64,000 nt of DNA, taken from positions 57,587 through 121,586 of the forward strand of contig NZ_SLWO01000002.1 in the NCBI RefSeq assembly GCF_004340665.1, written 5' to 3'. This DNA is from Pedobacter psychrotolerans (GTDB lineage Bacteria > Bacteroidota > Bacteroidia > Sphingobacteriales > Sphingobacteriaceae). The notes beneath the pieces are model-generated. The model had not been told where the DNA came from, made no database searches, and saw nothing but the letters and a program-made list of their open reading frames with translations. The translations under genes and the position numbers were made by a program. This document shows, piece after piece, positions 48,925 to 57,800 of the stretch. Position 1 is the stretch's first letter. Each line of letters begins with the position of its first letter.

Positions 48925-50037
48925 ATGACTAACTACACCAAGTTACCTGCGATTTTATTACTGGCCGATGGCACTATTTTTCACGGCAAAGCGGCTGGAA
49001 AAATTGGAACCACTACTGGCGAAATTTGTTTTAATACCGGGATGACGGGTTACCAGGAAATCTTTACCGATCCAAGTTATTTTGGACAAATCATGGTTAC
49101 GACCAACTCGCACATAGGTAATTATGGAATCCAGAAAGAAGAAATTGAATCTGATTCAATTAAAATTGCAGGCTTAGTTTGTAAAAACTACAATATTGTT
49201 TACAGCCGTAAACAGGCAACTGAATCTATTCAGGATTACTTTCAGAATGATAACCTGGTTGCCATTTCAGATATTGATACCCGTGCCTTAGTGCGTCACA
49301 TTAGAGATAAAGGTGCCATGAATGCCATCATTTCTTCAGAAATTACGGATATTGATGAATTGAAACAAAAACTTTCTGAAGTTCCTTCAATGGAAGGTTT
49401 AGAGTTATCATCAAAAGTAAGTACAACTGAACCTTACTTTTATGGAAACCCAGATGCAAGTTTAAAAGTTGCAGCATTAGATTTAGGAATAAAGAAAAAC
49501 ATTCTGCGCAGTTTCGAAAACAGAGATATTTATGTAAAGGTTTTCCCAGCAAAAACAAAGTTTGCTGAAATGGAGGAGTTCAGTCCGGATGGTTATTTCA
49601 TCTCTAACGGCCCTGGCGATCCATCTGTAATGCCTTATGCCGTAGAAACCATTAAAGAAATCATGGAAGAAGACAAACCTCTGTTTGGCATTTGTTTAGG
49701 GCACCAGTTATTGGCAGAAGCAAACGGCATCGGCACCATGAAAATGTTTAACGGACACCGTGGCCTTAATCATCCGGTAAAAAATATTATTAAAAACCAC
49801 TGTGAGGTTACTTCACAAAATCATGGTTTTGGAGTTGTTCCGGATGAGGTTAGAAATTCTGACAAAGTTGAAATTACCCATATTAACCTGAACGACAAAT
49901 CTATCGAAGGTATTCGTGTGAAGGGCAAAAAAGCCTTTTCAGTTCAGTATCACCCAGAGTCTTCTCCAGGTCCTCATGATTCTCGTTATTTATTTGATGA
50001 TTTCGTGAATGTAATGAAGGGCGAATTGGTTTGGTAA
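48925..50037 (+). CDS. carA: Carbamoyl-phosphate synthase small subunit
   Basis: Class I glutamine amidotransferase subunit that feeds ammonia to CarB for pyrimidine and arginine synthesis. The 370-residue product has the N-terminal CarA domain (LLADGTIFHGKAAG, GEICFNTGMTGYQEIFTDPSY) and the amidotransferase with nucleophile Cys257 in FGICLGHQLLAEA; the His and Glu of the triad are in VQYHPESSPGPHDS. carB is not adjacent; an ABC exporter follows. Confidence 0.96.
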   Translation: MTNYTKLPAILLLADGTIFHGKAAGKIGTTTGEICFNTGMTGYQEIFTDPSYFGQIMVTTNSHIGNYGIQKEEIESDSIKIAGLVCKNYNIVYSRKQATESIQDYFQNDNLVAISDIDTRALVRHIRDKGAMNAIISSEITDIDELKQKLSEVPSMEGLELSSKVSTTEPYFYGNPDASLKVAALDLGIKKNILRSFENRDIYVKVFPAKTKFAEMEEFSPDGYFISNGPGDPSVMPYAVETIKEIMEEDKPLFGICLGHQLLAEANGIGTMKMFNGHRGLNHPVKNIIKNHCEVTSQNHGFGVVPDEVRNSDKVEITHINLNDKSIEGIRVKGKKAFSVQYHPESSPGPHDSRYLFDDFVNVMKGELVW

Positions 50038-50076
50038 TTTGAACTGAAAGATAAAAGCATAAAGCAAATCGTTTAA

Positions 50077-50127
50077 AAATCTGCGAATTTGAGGCCAATC
50101 TAAGCCACAGATTCGCAGATTTGTTTT
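50077..50127 (+). terminator. Hairpin terminator after carA
   Basis: AAATCTGCGAATTTG (50077-50091) pairs with CAGATTCGCAGATTT (50108-50122) with one mismatch, followed by GTTTTATA. The 15-bp stem is unusually long, and the arms look like a repeat that could occur elsewhere in the genome. Confidence 0.7.
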
Positions 50128-50231
50128 ATAATAGCATCTTCAAACCAGCAGCATTATCATTTAATCAACATTTTCCCTTTTTTCTGATTAAATTCACTTT
50201 CAATTCATTTAAAGCTCCCTATCTTCAACAC

Positions 50232-50996
50232 ATGGAAACAAACAAAGCCATTATCAGTGTTAAAAATCTGGTTAAAAAGTATGATGATTTCATTGCCGTT
50301 CAAGATTTAAGTTTTGAGGTTTATGAAAATGAAATTTTTGGTTTACTGGGTCCTAACGGTGCCGGAAAAACTACTACGCTTGAAATTATTGAAACACTTA
50401 GAGATAAGACTTCAGGAGAAATTATTGTTGATGGCTTTTCAGTTGATAAACATCCAAATGCAATTAAGCAGATTATAGGCGTACAATTGCAGGCAGCTGG
50501 CTATTATCCTAACTTAAATCTGATCGAACTGATTGAGCTTTTTGCAGGATTGTATGGCGCTAAAATCAAGCCAATGGAAATGTTGGAAAAGGTTAATCTT
50601 CAGGATAAAGCAAAAGCAAAATACAAAGCACTTTCTGGCGGACAAAAACAGCGTTTCTCTATTGCTACTACCCTTATTAATCAGCCAAAAATTATTTTTC
50701 TAGATGAACCTACAACTGGTTTAGATCCACAGGCAAGAAGAAATTTATGGGATTTAATTATTGAAATTAGAAATGCCGGTACCACTGTAGTGATTACAAC
50801 GCATTATATGGATGAAGCCGAGCAACTTTGTGATCGTGTTGCTTTTGTAGAGCGGGGAAAAATCATTGCCGTAGATACTCCAGATAACCTCATTGATCAA
50901 TTGATCAATAGCGGTTTTGAGCGTAAAAAAGAAGTAAAAAAGGCAAACTTGGAAGACGTATTTATTAACCTGACGGGTAAAGAATGGAGGGAGTAA
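50232..50996 (+). CDS. ABC transporter ATP-binding protein
   Basis: The 254-residue ATPase has Walker A GLLGPNGAGKTTTLEII, signature LSGGQKQRFSIATTL, Walker B IIFLDEPTTGLDP and the H-loop VVITTHYMDEAEQL, typical of DrrA/CcmA-type ABC-2 exporters. ATG 50232 is preferred because the longer frame to 50121 begins in the terminator region. It energises the permease encoded 73 bp downstream. Substrate (drug, lipid or glycan) unknown. Confidence 0.93.
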   Translation: METNKAIISVKNLVKKYDDFIAVQDLSFEVYENEIFGLLGPNGAGKTTTLEIIETLRDKTSGEIIVDGFSVDKHPNAIKQIIGVQLQAAGYYPNLNLIELIELFAGLYGAKIKPMEMLEKVNLQDKAKAKYKALSGGQKQRFSIATTLINQPKIIFLDEPTTGLDPQARRNLWDLIIEIRNAGTTVVITTHYMDEAEQLCDRVAFVERGKIIAVDTPDNLIDQLINSGFERKKEVKKANLEDVFINLTGKEWRE

Positions 50997-51069
50997 GCCT
51001 CAACTTATTATAGAGAAGCTCAAAAACTAACGCATTAACATCAATTCTAAAAATTTCAGCAAAATATTT

Positions 51070-52194
51070 ATGCAAAAAGACATTAACAATGGAACGGATC
51101 AAGTTCCTGTTAGAAGTTCGGGGACTTATAGCAATACTACGGCAACACTAGCCTTGGCTAAAGCAAGTTTCCGGTCTATCATGCGGAGCCCATCTGCAGT
51201 TGTATTTACCCTTGCCTTCCCCCTTATATTTATTTTAGTATTTGGCTTTTTAGGTAGTGGCGGTACACGTATAGATGTTGGAATTACGCCAGAATCAGAC
51301 ATCAATAACCCAGTTATTGGTATGCTTCAAAAAACAGGCATGATTCGATTGGTTAAAGATAAATCGAAAGATGAGTTTGACAAATTACTTGAAAAAGGCA
51401 ATGTGGATGCCATGATTGATGTACACAGAAAAGTAAACACCGCAGCCTATTCGGTAAATGTAATTTACACTTCAGCTTCAAGAGATAAAGGCGGAATTTT
51501 AAAATCAGTTTTAAATAACTTATTTTATGATAAAACTTTAAAACCAACCATTGCTGAGATCAAAGAAAGCAGTGTAAAAGGAAGGGAATATAAAACTATT
51601 GACTTTATTTTACCTGGTCAGCTGGGTTTTTCATTGTTAAGTACCGGCGTTTTCGGAACGGCCTTTGTTTTCCTGAGTTTACGCCAAACGCTAGTGATTA
51701 AACGTTTTTTCGCCACCCCTGTAAAAAGATCGAGTATTGTAATTGGTGAAGGAATAGCCAGAATAGGTTTTGCTTTAATTGGCGCTTTGTTTATTATTCT
51801 TATCGGACACTTTTTCTTCGGTTTTACACTCGTTCACGGTGTCGTCACGGTGGCGAACATGTTATTGCTCGCCATTATGGGAATCATCGTTTTCATGGGC
51901 TTTGGTTTCATTATTTCTGGCATTGCAAAAAGCGAGAGTATGGTACCTCCTATTTCCAACATTGTAACCTTACCGCAATTTTTATTATCGGGCACTTTCT
52001 TTTCTATAGAAGCTTTCCCAACATGGCTACAACCCATCAGCAGAGCTTTACCTTTAACCTATTTAAATGATGCCATGCGCAAAGTAGCTTTTGAAGGAAT
52101 GGGCCTGTGGGATGTAAAGTTTCAGATCATGATTTTGCTCATTTGGGGAATTGTAATTTATGCCATCGCCGTGAAGGTTTTTAAATGGGAATAA
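51070..52194 (+). CDS. ABC-2 type transporter permease
   Basis: The 374-residue membrane protein has one helix near residue 45 (VVFTLAFPLIFILVFGFLG), an extracytoplasmic domain of about 130 residues, and a cluster of five helices from about residue 175, with the ABC-2 loop LRQTLVIKRFFATPVKRSSIV. This is the DrrB/YhgE-like layout with a large first external loop. It forms an exporter with the preceding ATPase. A terminator follows at 52213. Confidence 0.9.
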   Translation: MQKDINNGTDQVPVRSSGTYSNTTATLALAKASFRSIMRSPSAVVFTLAFPLIFILVFGFLGSGGTRIDVGITPESDINNPVIGMLQKTGMIRLVKDKSKDEFDKLLEKGNVDAMIDVHRKVNTAAYSVNVIYTSASRDKGGILKSVLNNLFYDKTLKPTIAEIKESSVKGREYKTIDFILPGQLGFSLLSTGVFGTAFVFLSLRQTLVIKRFFATPVKRSSIVIGEGIARIGFALIGALFIILIGHFFFGFTLVHGVVTVANMLLLAIMGIIVFMGFGFIISGIAKSESMVPPISNIVTLPQFLLSGTFFSIEAFPTWLQPISRALPLTYLNDAMRKVAFEGMGLWDVKFQIMILLIWGIVIYAIAVKVFKWE

Positions 52195-52212
52195 TTATTC
52201 ATGTAATATGAT

Positions 52213-52246
52213 AAAAGGCTGAACTTATAGTTCGGCCTTTTTATTT
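52213..52246 (+). terminator. Rho-independent terminator of the ABC exporter genes
   Basis: AAAAGGCTGAAC (52213-52224) pairs with GTTCGGCCTTTT (52230-52241; one mismatch), followed by TTATTT. Confidence 0.85.
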
Positions 52247-52294
52247 AAATTATTAATATCGGTTTAAATATTTTTATATCCAATCCGATATTTA

Positions 52295-52302
52295 TATATT
52301 TG
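52295..52302 (+). promoter_or_regulatory. -7 box TATATTTG of the Fic gene
   Basis: Exact TAnnTTTG match ending 3 bases before ATG 52306, which implies a leaderless mRNA if used. Confidence 0.5.
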
Positions 52303-52305
52303 TTG

Positions 52306-53262
52306 ATGTGGAAATTTGATTTACAAGATTTAGAAGAATTACAGCCCATGATTAATCGGCTGAATGATAAAAAAGCTAAGCTTGATTCATCAAGGCCATT
52401 ACCAAATAGTGCACTTCAGCGGATTAAAACCGATTTAAGCTTAGAGTGGACCTACAATTCAAATAGTATAGAAGGCAATACCCTTAATTTGCAAGAAACC
52501 CAAATGGTCCTTCAGGAAGGAATCACCATCAAAGGAAAATCGCTAAGAGAGCATTTCGAGGTATTTAATCATGAAAAAGCTATTGATTATCTATACACAC
52601 TGGTAAAAGAAAGCTATCAGTTGCGGGGTATTGATATATTATCGCTTCATGGTTTAGTGTTAAGAAGCATTGAAGATGATTTTGCAGGCCGGATTAGAAA
52701 TGGAGGTGTTCGTATAGTTGGCGCTAACTTTACACCACCAAATGCAAATAAGGTCTCAGATTTACTTGATGAGCTCATTGATTTTGTCAATAATAATCCC
52801 TTGGGTTTAAATGAGATCGTTTTAACCACTATTTTTCACCATAAACTGGTCTGGATCCACCCATTTTTTGATGGTAATGGAAGAACCGTTCGGTTGGCTA
52901 TGAATTTGCTATTAATGAGAAGAGGCTTTCCACCTGCTATTATATTAAAAACAGATCGCAAGAAATATTATGAAGCGCTAAATCAAGCCAATAAAGGAAG
53001 TTATTATAAGCTATGCCTATTGATGTTACAAGCCCTTGAGCGTTCACTAAATATGTATATTAATGCTCTTCCAGGTAATAGTTATGGCGATTACGAACCT
53101 ATCGCCAGTATTGTTGCCGAGCCAGATATTCCTTATGGCCAAGAATATGTAAGTTTATTGGCGAGGCAAGGTAAAATTGATGCCCATAAAGAAGGAAAAG
53201 ACTGGCTCACCACTAAAAAGGCCGTAAAAGAATACATCATCAATAGAAAAAGAATACGTTAA
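52306..53262 (+). CDS. Fic-family protein with N-terminal inhibitory motif
   Basis: Fic proteins transfer AMP or a related group to target proteins. The 318-residue product has the full active-site motif HPFFDGNGRTVR with catalytic His185. The inhibitory helix motif SNSIEGN is also present, with Glu56 placed to block the ATP site (class II Fic). The C-terminal part (about 250-318) looks like a small winged-helix (LLARQGKIDAHKEGKDWLTT). Target unknown. No antitoxin gene adjoins it, consistent with intramolecular inhibition. ATG 52306 preferred over two TTG codons upstream. Confidence 0.92.
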   Translation: MWKFDLQDLEELQPMINRLNDKKAKLDSSRPLPNSALQRIKTDLSLEWTYNSNSIEGNTLNLQETQMVLQEGITIKGKSLREHFEVFNHEKAIDYLYTLVKESYQLRGIDILSLHGLVLRSIEDDFAGRIRNGGVRIVGANFTPPNANKVSDLLDELIDFVNNNPLGLNEIVLTTIFHHKLVWIHPFFDGNGRTVRLAMNLLLMRRGFPPAIILKTDRKKYYEALNQANKGSYYKLCLLMLQALERSLNMYINALPGNSYGDYEPIASIVAEPDIPYGQEYVSLLARQGKIDAHKEGKDWLTTKKAVKEYIINRKRIR

Positions 53263-53295
53263 CCTTTTTTAACTCTTTGCTTAAAATGAATCAGG

Positions 53296-53303
53296 TACTT
53301 TTG
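53296..53303 (+). promoter_or_regulatory. -7 box TACTTTTG of the secreted protein gene
   Basis: Exact TAnnTTTG match ending 4 bases before ATG 53308. Confidence 0.5.
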
Positions 53304-53307
53304 CATA

Positions 53308-53994
53308 ATGAAAAATCTGCTGATCATCTGTGTGTTCTTATTTATCTCACTAAGAACAACGGCACAATTCAAATTTTTATCTAATAATACTTCTAACGAG
53401 TATAATGCTAAGATATTTGTTGCTGATTGCAGTGATGGACGCTGTGAAGGCAAGGGCACGATTATTCTTTATGATAAATTATCAGAAGAAGAAATCCAGA
53501 CATTTCATTCTACAGACCTGGATTTCTCTTTAACGGCCAAACAAGATGCCCGTATTGGCTGGCTTGATCTTGGAAAATATCAAAGTCCGCTAATCTTTGG
53601 TGATTTTAATTTCGATGGCTTAGAAGATCTTGCGATTAGAAATGGCAACAATGGTGCATATGGTAGTCCCTCTTATGATGTTTATATCTCTGGCAAGAAC
53701 AGAACATTTATGCTTGATAAAAATTTAACTCAGCTGGCCAGTGAGAATTTAGGAATGTTTGCGGTAGACCGTAAGCAAAAACAAATTACTACCGAGCAAA
53801 AAAGCGGATGCTGCTTTCATCAAACAACAAGCTATATGTTTGATAGTAAAAAAGGTCTAGTGGAAGTATCATCAATAATTGAAGATTCCAGTATTGGAGA
53901 TGAAGTTACAGTGATTACTCAAAAAATTATTGGTGGTAAAAAGCAAAAAACCGTTCAAAAGTTTAAGGCAAAAGATTACTACGCAGAACAATAA
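53308..53994 (+). CDS. Secreted XAC2610-like protein
   Basis: The 228-residue product has a signal peptide (MKNLLIICVFLFISLRTTAQ) and a core with IFGDFNFDGLEDLAIRNGNNG followed by YGSPSYDVYIS, resembling the FG-GAP/EF-hand-like segment of XAC2610-type proteins. Four cysteines occur in two pairs (CSDGRC and GCC region). Function is unknown; similar proteins are described as secreted and effector-associated, but nothing here indicates a partner. Confidence 0.75.
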   Translation: MKNLLIICVFLFISLRTTAQFKFLSNNTSNEYNAKIFVADCSDGRCEGKGTIILYDKLSEEEIQTFHSTDLDFSLTAKQDARIGWLDLGKYQSPLIFGDFNFDGLEDLAIRNGNNGAYGSPSYDVYISGKNRTFMLDKNLTQLASENLGMFAVDRKQKQITTEQKSGCCFHQTTSYMFDSKKGLVEVSSIIEDSSIGDEVTVITQKIIGGKKQKTVQKFKAKDYYAEQ

Positions 53995-53999
53995 AGTGC

Positions 54000-54575
54000 T
54001 TACAATGCTGCTTTAACCAAAAACGGCAAGATTTCTTTCTGAAAGCTTACAAAATTCTTCCTTACATCAGCATCACTTACTGAAGTAAATGCAAACGAAA
54101 ATACAATACTTTTACTTGCCTTAAGTAAAAACGCTAAACCTTCTCTCCTGGCTGGATTATTTTTGAAATTATCCAATTCCAGATAAGCGGCAAGCAATAA
54201 TGCTTCTAACTGATCAGACAAATGCTTTAAAAATTCTTGTGAATTGGCATTTTCACGTACAAAATCCCAACCAATAAACTCATTACAAGCGGTGAAAGAG
54301 AGCCGGCTGGTTTTCATCACCAAAGCCTTTAAATGTTCTTCTTCTGAAGCGTAACTTACTTTGTTGTTAATGATTTCATAAAGATTCTGATCTAAATAAT
54401 CCATCAGAATGCTATCTAAAACCTGCTCCTTACTTTCGAAATATTTATATATAGTGGCTTTTGCTATCCGTGCTTTTTTGGCAATTTCGTTAACACTGGT
54501 TTTGTGGTATCCGTACTTTCTAAAAAGTTCCTTGGCAGCTTTCTTTACCGTTTCCTTTATCTTTTCAGCTTCCAT
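54000..54575 (-). CDS. TetR-family transcriptional regulator
   Basis: The 191-residue product has an N-terminal TetR helix-turn-helix (AAKELFRKYGYHKTSVNEIAKKARIAKATIYKYFESKEQVL) and an all-helical ligand domain. Its ATG overlaps the stop of the Rieske-like gene by one base (TAATG), so it is the third gene of a pheS-led operon. Ligand and targets are unknown; no transporter is in the operon. Confidence 0.92.
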   Translation of the reverse strand: MEAEKIKETVKKAAKELFRKYGYHKTSVNEIAKKARIAKATIYKYFESKEQVLDSILMDYLDQNLYEIINNKVSYASEEEHLKALVMKTSRLSFTACNEFIGWDFVRENANSQEFLKHLSDQLEALLLAAYLELDNFKNNPARREGLAFLLKASKSIVFSFAFTSVSDADVRKNFVSFQKEILPFLVKAAL

Positions 54576-54985
54576 TAATTAGTTACATTTAGTAAGACAT
54601 TCCCTTGAAGGGAAATATTGTAAATTTTCAGTGTTTTCTCTGCCGGTGCTTTCTGTGGCGTTCCGTCAAGCAAAGAAAACTTTGCGCCAGAACATGGATC
54701 AGTAGCCGTTAAGCCACTATCATCAGGAACGATTGCACATTTTTTCTCAGGGTTAACTGTGCTGCAGCGATCAAAGGCTACAAAACTTCCTAAAGGTGTT
54801 TTAACAATAATTAATCCTGCAACACCTTGGTTAGACACCAACAGCACATTATTTTTAGCTTGCAAACTAAATTGTGTAAGTGTTACATTGTAATTAACAA
54901 CTACTTCGGGCACATAGTTTTCCTCTTTCCCGCAGCCGGAGAACAAAATTAAAACAACAAGTAAACCATATAAGTGACGCGTCAT
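54575..54985 (-). CDS. Rieske-like lipoprotein lacking cluster ligands
   Basis: The 136-residue lipoprotein (lipobox LFSGC, Cys18) looks like a Rieske fold: FVAFDRCST, then TDPCSGAKFSLLDGTPQKAPAEKTL, corresponding to the CxH and CPCHGSRFD blocks of Rieske proteins. The metal-ligand positions are altered: His to Thr76, Cys to Asp96 and His to Ser99. The extra cysteines that form the Rieske disulfide appear kept (Cys83, Cys98). It probably binds no 2Fe-2S cluster. It overlaps pheS and the tetR start by one base each (TAATG). Confidence 0.75.
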   Translation of the reverse strand: MTRHLYGLLVVLILFSGCGKEENYVPEVVVNYNVTLTQFSLQAKNNVLLVSNQGVAGLIIVKTPLGSFVAFDRCSTVNPEKKCAIVPDDSGLTATDPCSGAKFSLLDGTPQKAPAEKTLKIYNISLQGNVLLNVTN

Positions 54986-56025
54986 TAAATTAAGGCTGAT
55001 TTAAACTGTTTTAAGAAACGGGCGTCATTTTCTGAAAACAGACGTAAATCTTTAATCTCATATTTTAAGTTAGCGATGCGTTCGATCCCCATACCAAAGG
55101 CAAAACCACTGTATTTCTTTGCATCTATACCACAGTTTTCTAAAACATTTGGATCTACCATTCCGCAGCCTAAAATTTCTACCCAACCGCTGTACTTACA
55201 CAGCTGGCAGCCAGCTCCTTTACAAATGGTACACGAGATATCCATCTCTGCAGATGGTTCTGTGAAGGGAAAATAAGATGGACGGAAACGCACTTTCGTA
55301 CCTTCGCCATATAGTTCCTGCACAAAATAAAATAAGGTTTGCTTTAAATCTGCAAATGATACATTTTCATCAACGTATAAACCTTCTATCTGATGAAAAA
55401 AGCAGTGTGCCCTTGCAGAAATAGCCTCATTGCGGTATACCCTGCCCGGCATAATAGCCCTGAAAGGTGGTTGCCCCTGCTCCATCATGCGCACCTGTAC
55501 AGATGAAGTGTGTGTCCGCAAGGCAATATCTCCTTTCTCTCCACCTTTTTTAATGAAGAAAGTATCTTGCATATCTCTTGCAGGATGCTCCTCTGGAAAG
55601 TTTAATGCAGAGAAGTTATGCCAGTCATCCTCAATTTCTGGTCCTTCAGCAACAGTAAAACCTAGCTTAGCAAAAATCTCTACTATTTCCCGGCGTACGA
55701 GTGCCAGAGGATGGCGAGAACCGATTTCAAAACCTTCTCCAGGTAGTGTTAAATCCTGTTCATTCACAGCCGCTTGCGATTCACTGCTTTCAGTAACTTC
55801 CTTTAACGTGTTGTATTTTGATTCGGCAAGTTGCTTAAATTCATTCAGAACCTTACCTAATGATTTCTTTTCTTCAATAGAAACAGATTTAAATGCGTCA
55901 AAAATTTCTTTTATAACGCCCTTACTTCCTAAGTATTTTATACGAAACTGCTCTAATTCATCTGCTTTTTCTGTTACAAAAGCATTAATTTCCTGGCTGT
56001 ATTGTGTAATCTTATCCTGCAACAT
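54985..56025 (-). CDS. pheS: Phenylalanine-tRNA ligase alpha subunit
   Basis: Charges tRNA-Phe in the (alpha-beta)2 enzyme with PheT. The 346-residue product has the N-terminal coiled-coil (FRIKYLGSKGVIKEIF), HPLALVRREIVEIFAKLGFTVAEGPEIE, motif 2 (FRAIMPGRVYRNEAISARAHCFFHQIEGLYVDE), and motif 3 (GFAFGMGIERIANLKYEI). pheT is not adjacent, as is usual in Bacteroidota. It leads an operon with the Rieske-like and TetR genes. Confidence 0.96.
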   Translation of the reverse strand: MLQDKITQYSQEINAFVTEKADELEQFRIKYLGSKGVIKEIFDAFKSVSIEEKKSLGKVLNEFKQLAESKYNTLKEVTESSESQAAVNEQDLTLPGEGFEIGSRHPLALVRREIVEIFAKLGFTVAEGPEIEDDWHNFSALNFPEEHPARDMQDTFFIKKGGEKGDIALRTHTSSVQVRMMEQGQPPFRAIMPGRVYRNEAISARAHCFFHQIEGLYVDENVSFADLKQTLFYFVQELYGEGTKVRFRPSYFPFTEPSAEMDISCTICKGAGCQLCKYSGWVEILGCGMVDPNVLENCGIDAKKYSGFAFGMGIERIANLKYEIKDLRLFSENDARFLKQFKSALI

Positions 56026-56030
56026 GGGTT

Positions 56031-56038
56031 CAAATATA
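56031..56038 (-). promoter_or_regulatory. -7 box TATATTTG of pheS
   Basis: Exact TAnnTTTG match on the minus strand, 5 bases upstream of ATG 56025. A TTG at 56055-56057 (reverse strand) could be the -33 element, 16 bases away. Confidence 0.55.
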
Positions 56039-56367
56039 CGTCAAAATATCTTAACAATTTCAACATACAGAGTTCAAAAAATCTGTTTACAATATCAGCA
56101 CAAAAGAAAATGAACTCAAAACAACAAAAGCCACATGGTGTGGCTTTCTAAAATATTATAGAGATAAGGCAGTTTAAATTTCCATCTATCGATTGGTGTC
56201 TCACGAACCGAAAAAATGGTGTATATAAATTCAATAGTATTAACCAGATAAACTTAAGCTGGTTGGTGAGACACCAACCAGTAGGTGCAAGAATTTCTCT
56301 CTTTCAGAAGATTTTCGCACACAGAGATGCTAAAAGAGGTTAACAATTATTAAACTCGGTTTATAAC
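56039..56367. other. Intergenic region between kbl and pheS with palindromic repeats
   Basis: About 330 bases without an ORF. It contains the pheS upstream region, then two related imperfect palindromes at 56191-56281 (listed separately), and an AT-rich stretch up to the kbl stop. An ORF antisense to pheS that extends into this region is a shadow. Confidence 0.6.
56191..56281. repeat. Pair of related palindromic elements
   Basis: The first is GATTGGTGTCTCACGAACCG at 56191-56210, an imperfect palindrome. The second, at 56259-56281, has perfect 10-bp arms CTGGTTGGTG and CACCAACCAG around AGA. The same core (TTGGTG facing CACCAA) recurs in the 24700-25020 gap, so it is probably a dispersed genomic repeat. 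No T-tract follows either. Confidence 0.7.
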
Positions 56368-57555
56368 CTAAATAACACCTAAATCTTTTCCAACCTTTGT
56401 GAATGCAACAATAGCTTTATCCAGGTGATGTTGTTCATGCGCTGCCGAAAGCTGAACGCGGATTCTGGCTTTGCCTTGCGGAACAACGGGATAGAAAAAT
56501 CCGATCACATAAATGCCTTCTTCCAGCATTTTTGCTGCAAAATTTTGTGCAATCTTTGCATCATATAACATCACTGGTACAATCGGGTGAAAACCAGGTT
56601 TAATATCAAAACCTGCTTCAGTCATTTTTTCGCGGAAATATTTCGTATTACTTTCCAGTTTATCTCTAAGTGAAGTGGTTTCTCTTAACATGTCTAAAAC
56701 GGCGATAGATGCTCCGGCAATTGCAGGTGCAAGTGTATTAGAGAACAAATATGGACGGGATCTTTGACGCAACATATCAATAATTTCTTTTTTACCTGAA
56801 GTAAATCCTCCTGATGCACCGCCTAAAGCCTTACCTAAAGTCCCTGTAATGATATCAATGCGATCCATTACATTAAAATGCTCATGTGTACCACGTCCGG
56901 TTTTACCGATAAAACCAGAACAATGTGATTCATCGATCATAATTAATGCTTCATATCGATCTGCCAGGTCAGCTATTTGATCTAAAGGTGCAACAGATCC
57001 ATCCATCGAAAACGCACCATCGGTAACTATAATTCTATGGCGACAATCTTTAGCAGCAATCAGCTGTTTTTCTAAATCCTCCATATCTGCATTTTTATAC
57101 CGGAAACGTTGTGCTTTACATAAACGAACGCCATCAATAATTGATGCATGGTTTAGTTCATCAGATATAATGGCATCTTCAGCATTAAATAAGGGCTCGA
57201 AAACACCTCCATTAGCATCAAATGCCGCTGCATATAAAATGGTATCTTCAGTACCTAAAAATTCGGATATTTTTGCTTCGAGTTCTTTGTGTACTTCTTG
57301 GGTACCACAAATAAACCGCACAGATGACATACCATAACCATGATTATCAATTGCCTTTTTAGCGGCCTCAATTACTTTTGGATGAGAGGAAAGGCCTAAA
57401 TAATTATTTGCACAAAAGTTGATGACCTCTGCGCCGCCACTCACTTTAATATCTGCACCCTGAGGCGTGATAATAATACGTTCGCGTTTAAATAATCCAG
57501 CGTTTTCAATTTCTTCAAGTTCTTTTTGAAGAACAGGTTGTAAGGTTTTGTACAT
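56368..57555 (-). CDS. kbl: Glycine C-acetyltransferase (2-amino-3-ketobutyrate CoA ligase)
   Basis: PLP enzyme that cleaves 2-amino-3-oxobutyrate with CoA to glycine and acetyl-CoA in threonine breakdown. The 395-residue product has [17 protein letters not shown]-type [45 protein letters not shown] and the Schiff-base Lys242 in [14 protein letters not shown]. Close relatives include serine palmitoyltransferase and KBL; the length and N-terminus ([20 protein letters not shown]) favour Kbl. The threonine dehydrogenase gene is not adjacent. Confidence 0.9.
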   Translation of the reverse strand: MYKTLQPVLQKELEEIENAGLFKRERIIITPQGADIKVSGGAEVINFCANNYLGLSSHPKVIEAAKKAIDNHGYGMSSVRFICGTQEVHKELEAKISEFLGTEDTILYAAAFDANGGVFEPLFNAEDAIISDELNHASIIDGVRLCKAQRFRYKNADMEDLEKQLIAAKDCRHRIIVTDGAFSMDGSVAPLDQIADLADRYEALIMIDESHCSGFIGKTGRGTHEHFNVMDRIDIITGTLGKALGGASGGFTSGKKEIIDMLRQRSRPYLFSNTLAPAIAGASIAVLDMLRETTSLRDKLESNTKYFREKMTEAGFDIKPGFHPIVPVMLYDAKIAQNFAAKMLEEGIYVIGFFYPVVPQGKARIRVQLSAAHEQHHLDKAIVAFTKVGKDLGVI

Positions 57556-57581
57556 GACTTTTTTATAATTAATTATGCTTT

Positions 57582-57589
57582 CAAAGTTA
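57582..57589 (-). promoter_or_regulatory. -7 box TAACTTTG of kbl
   Basis: Exact TAnnTTTG match on the minus strand, 26 bases upstream of ATG 57555. Confidence 0.55.
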
Positions 57590-57800
57590 TAAAAAAATTG
57601 CGCTCCACTTATATTCCAATCTGAAATGCCATTTTATTTAAATGAGAACTGAACTTAACCTACTATTGCCATATATTATCTTGCATAAGCAAACAAAGAA
57701 ACCATTTAAGCTAATTTTTTTTCAACTTAACAAACTTTAACATGGAAAATCTGTATAGTCTTAAAACTTATTCGATATTTATAGCTTACTAATCACTAAC

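Noticed and set aside
55430..56113. 227-residue plus-strand ORF
   Set aside because: It is antisense to pheS, which is a clear full-length gene; the translated sequence has no protein-like features.
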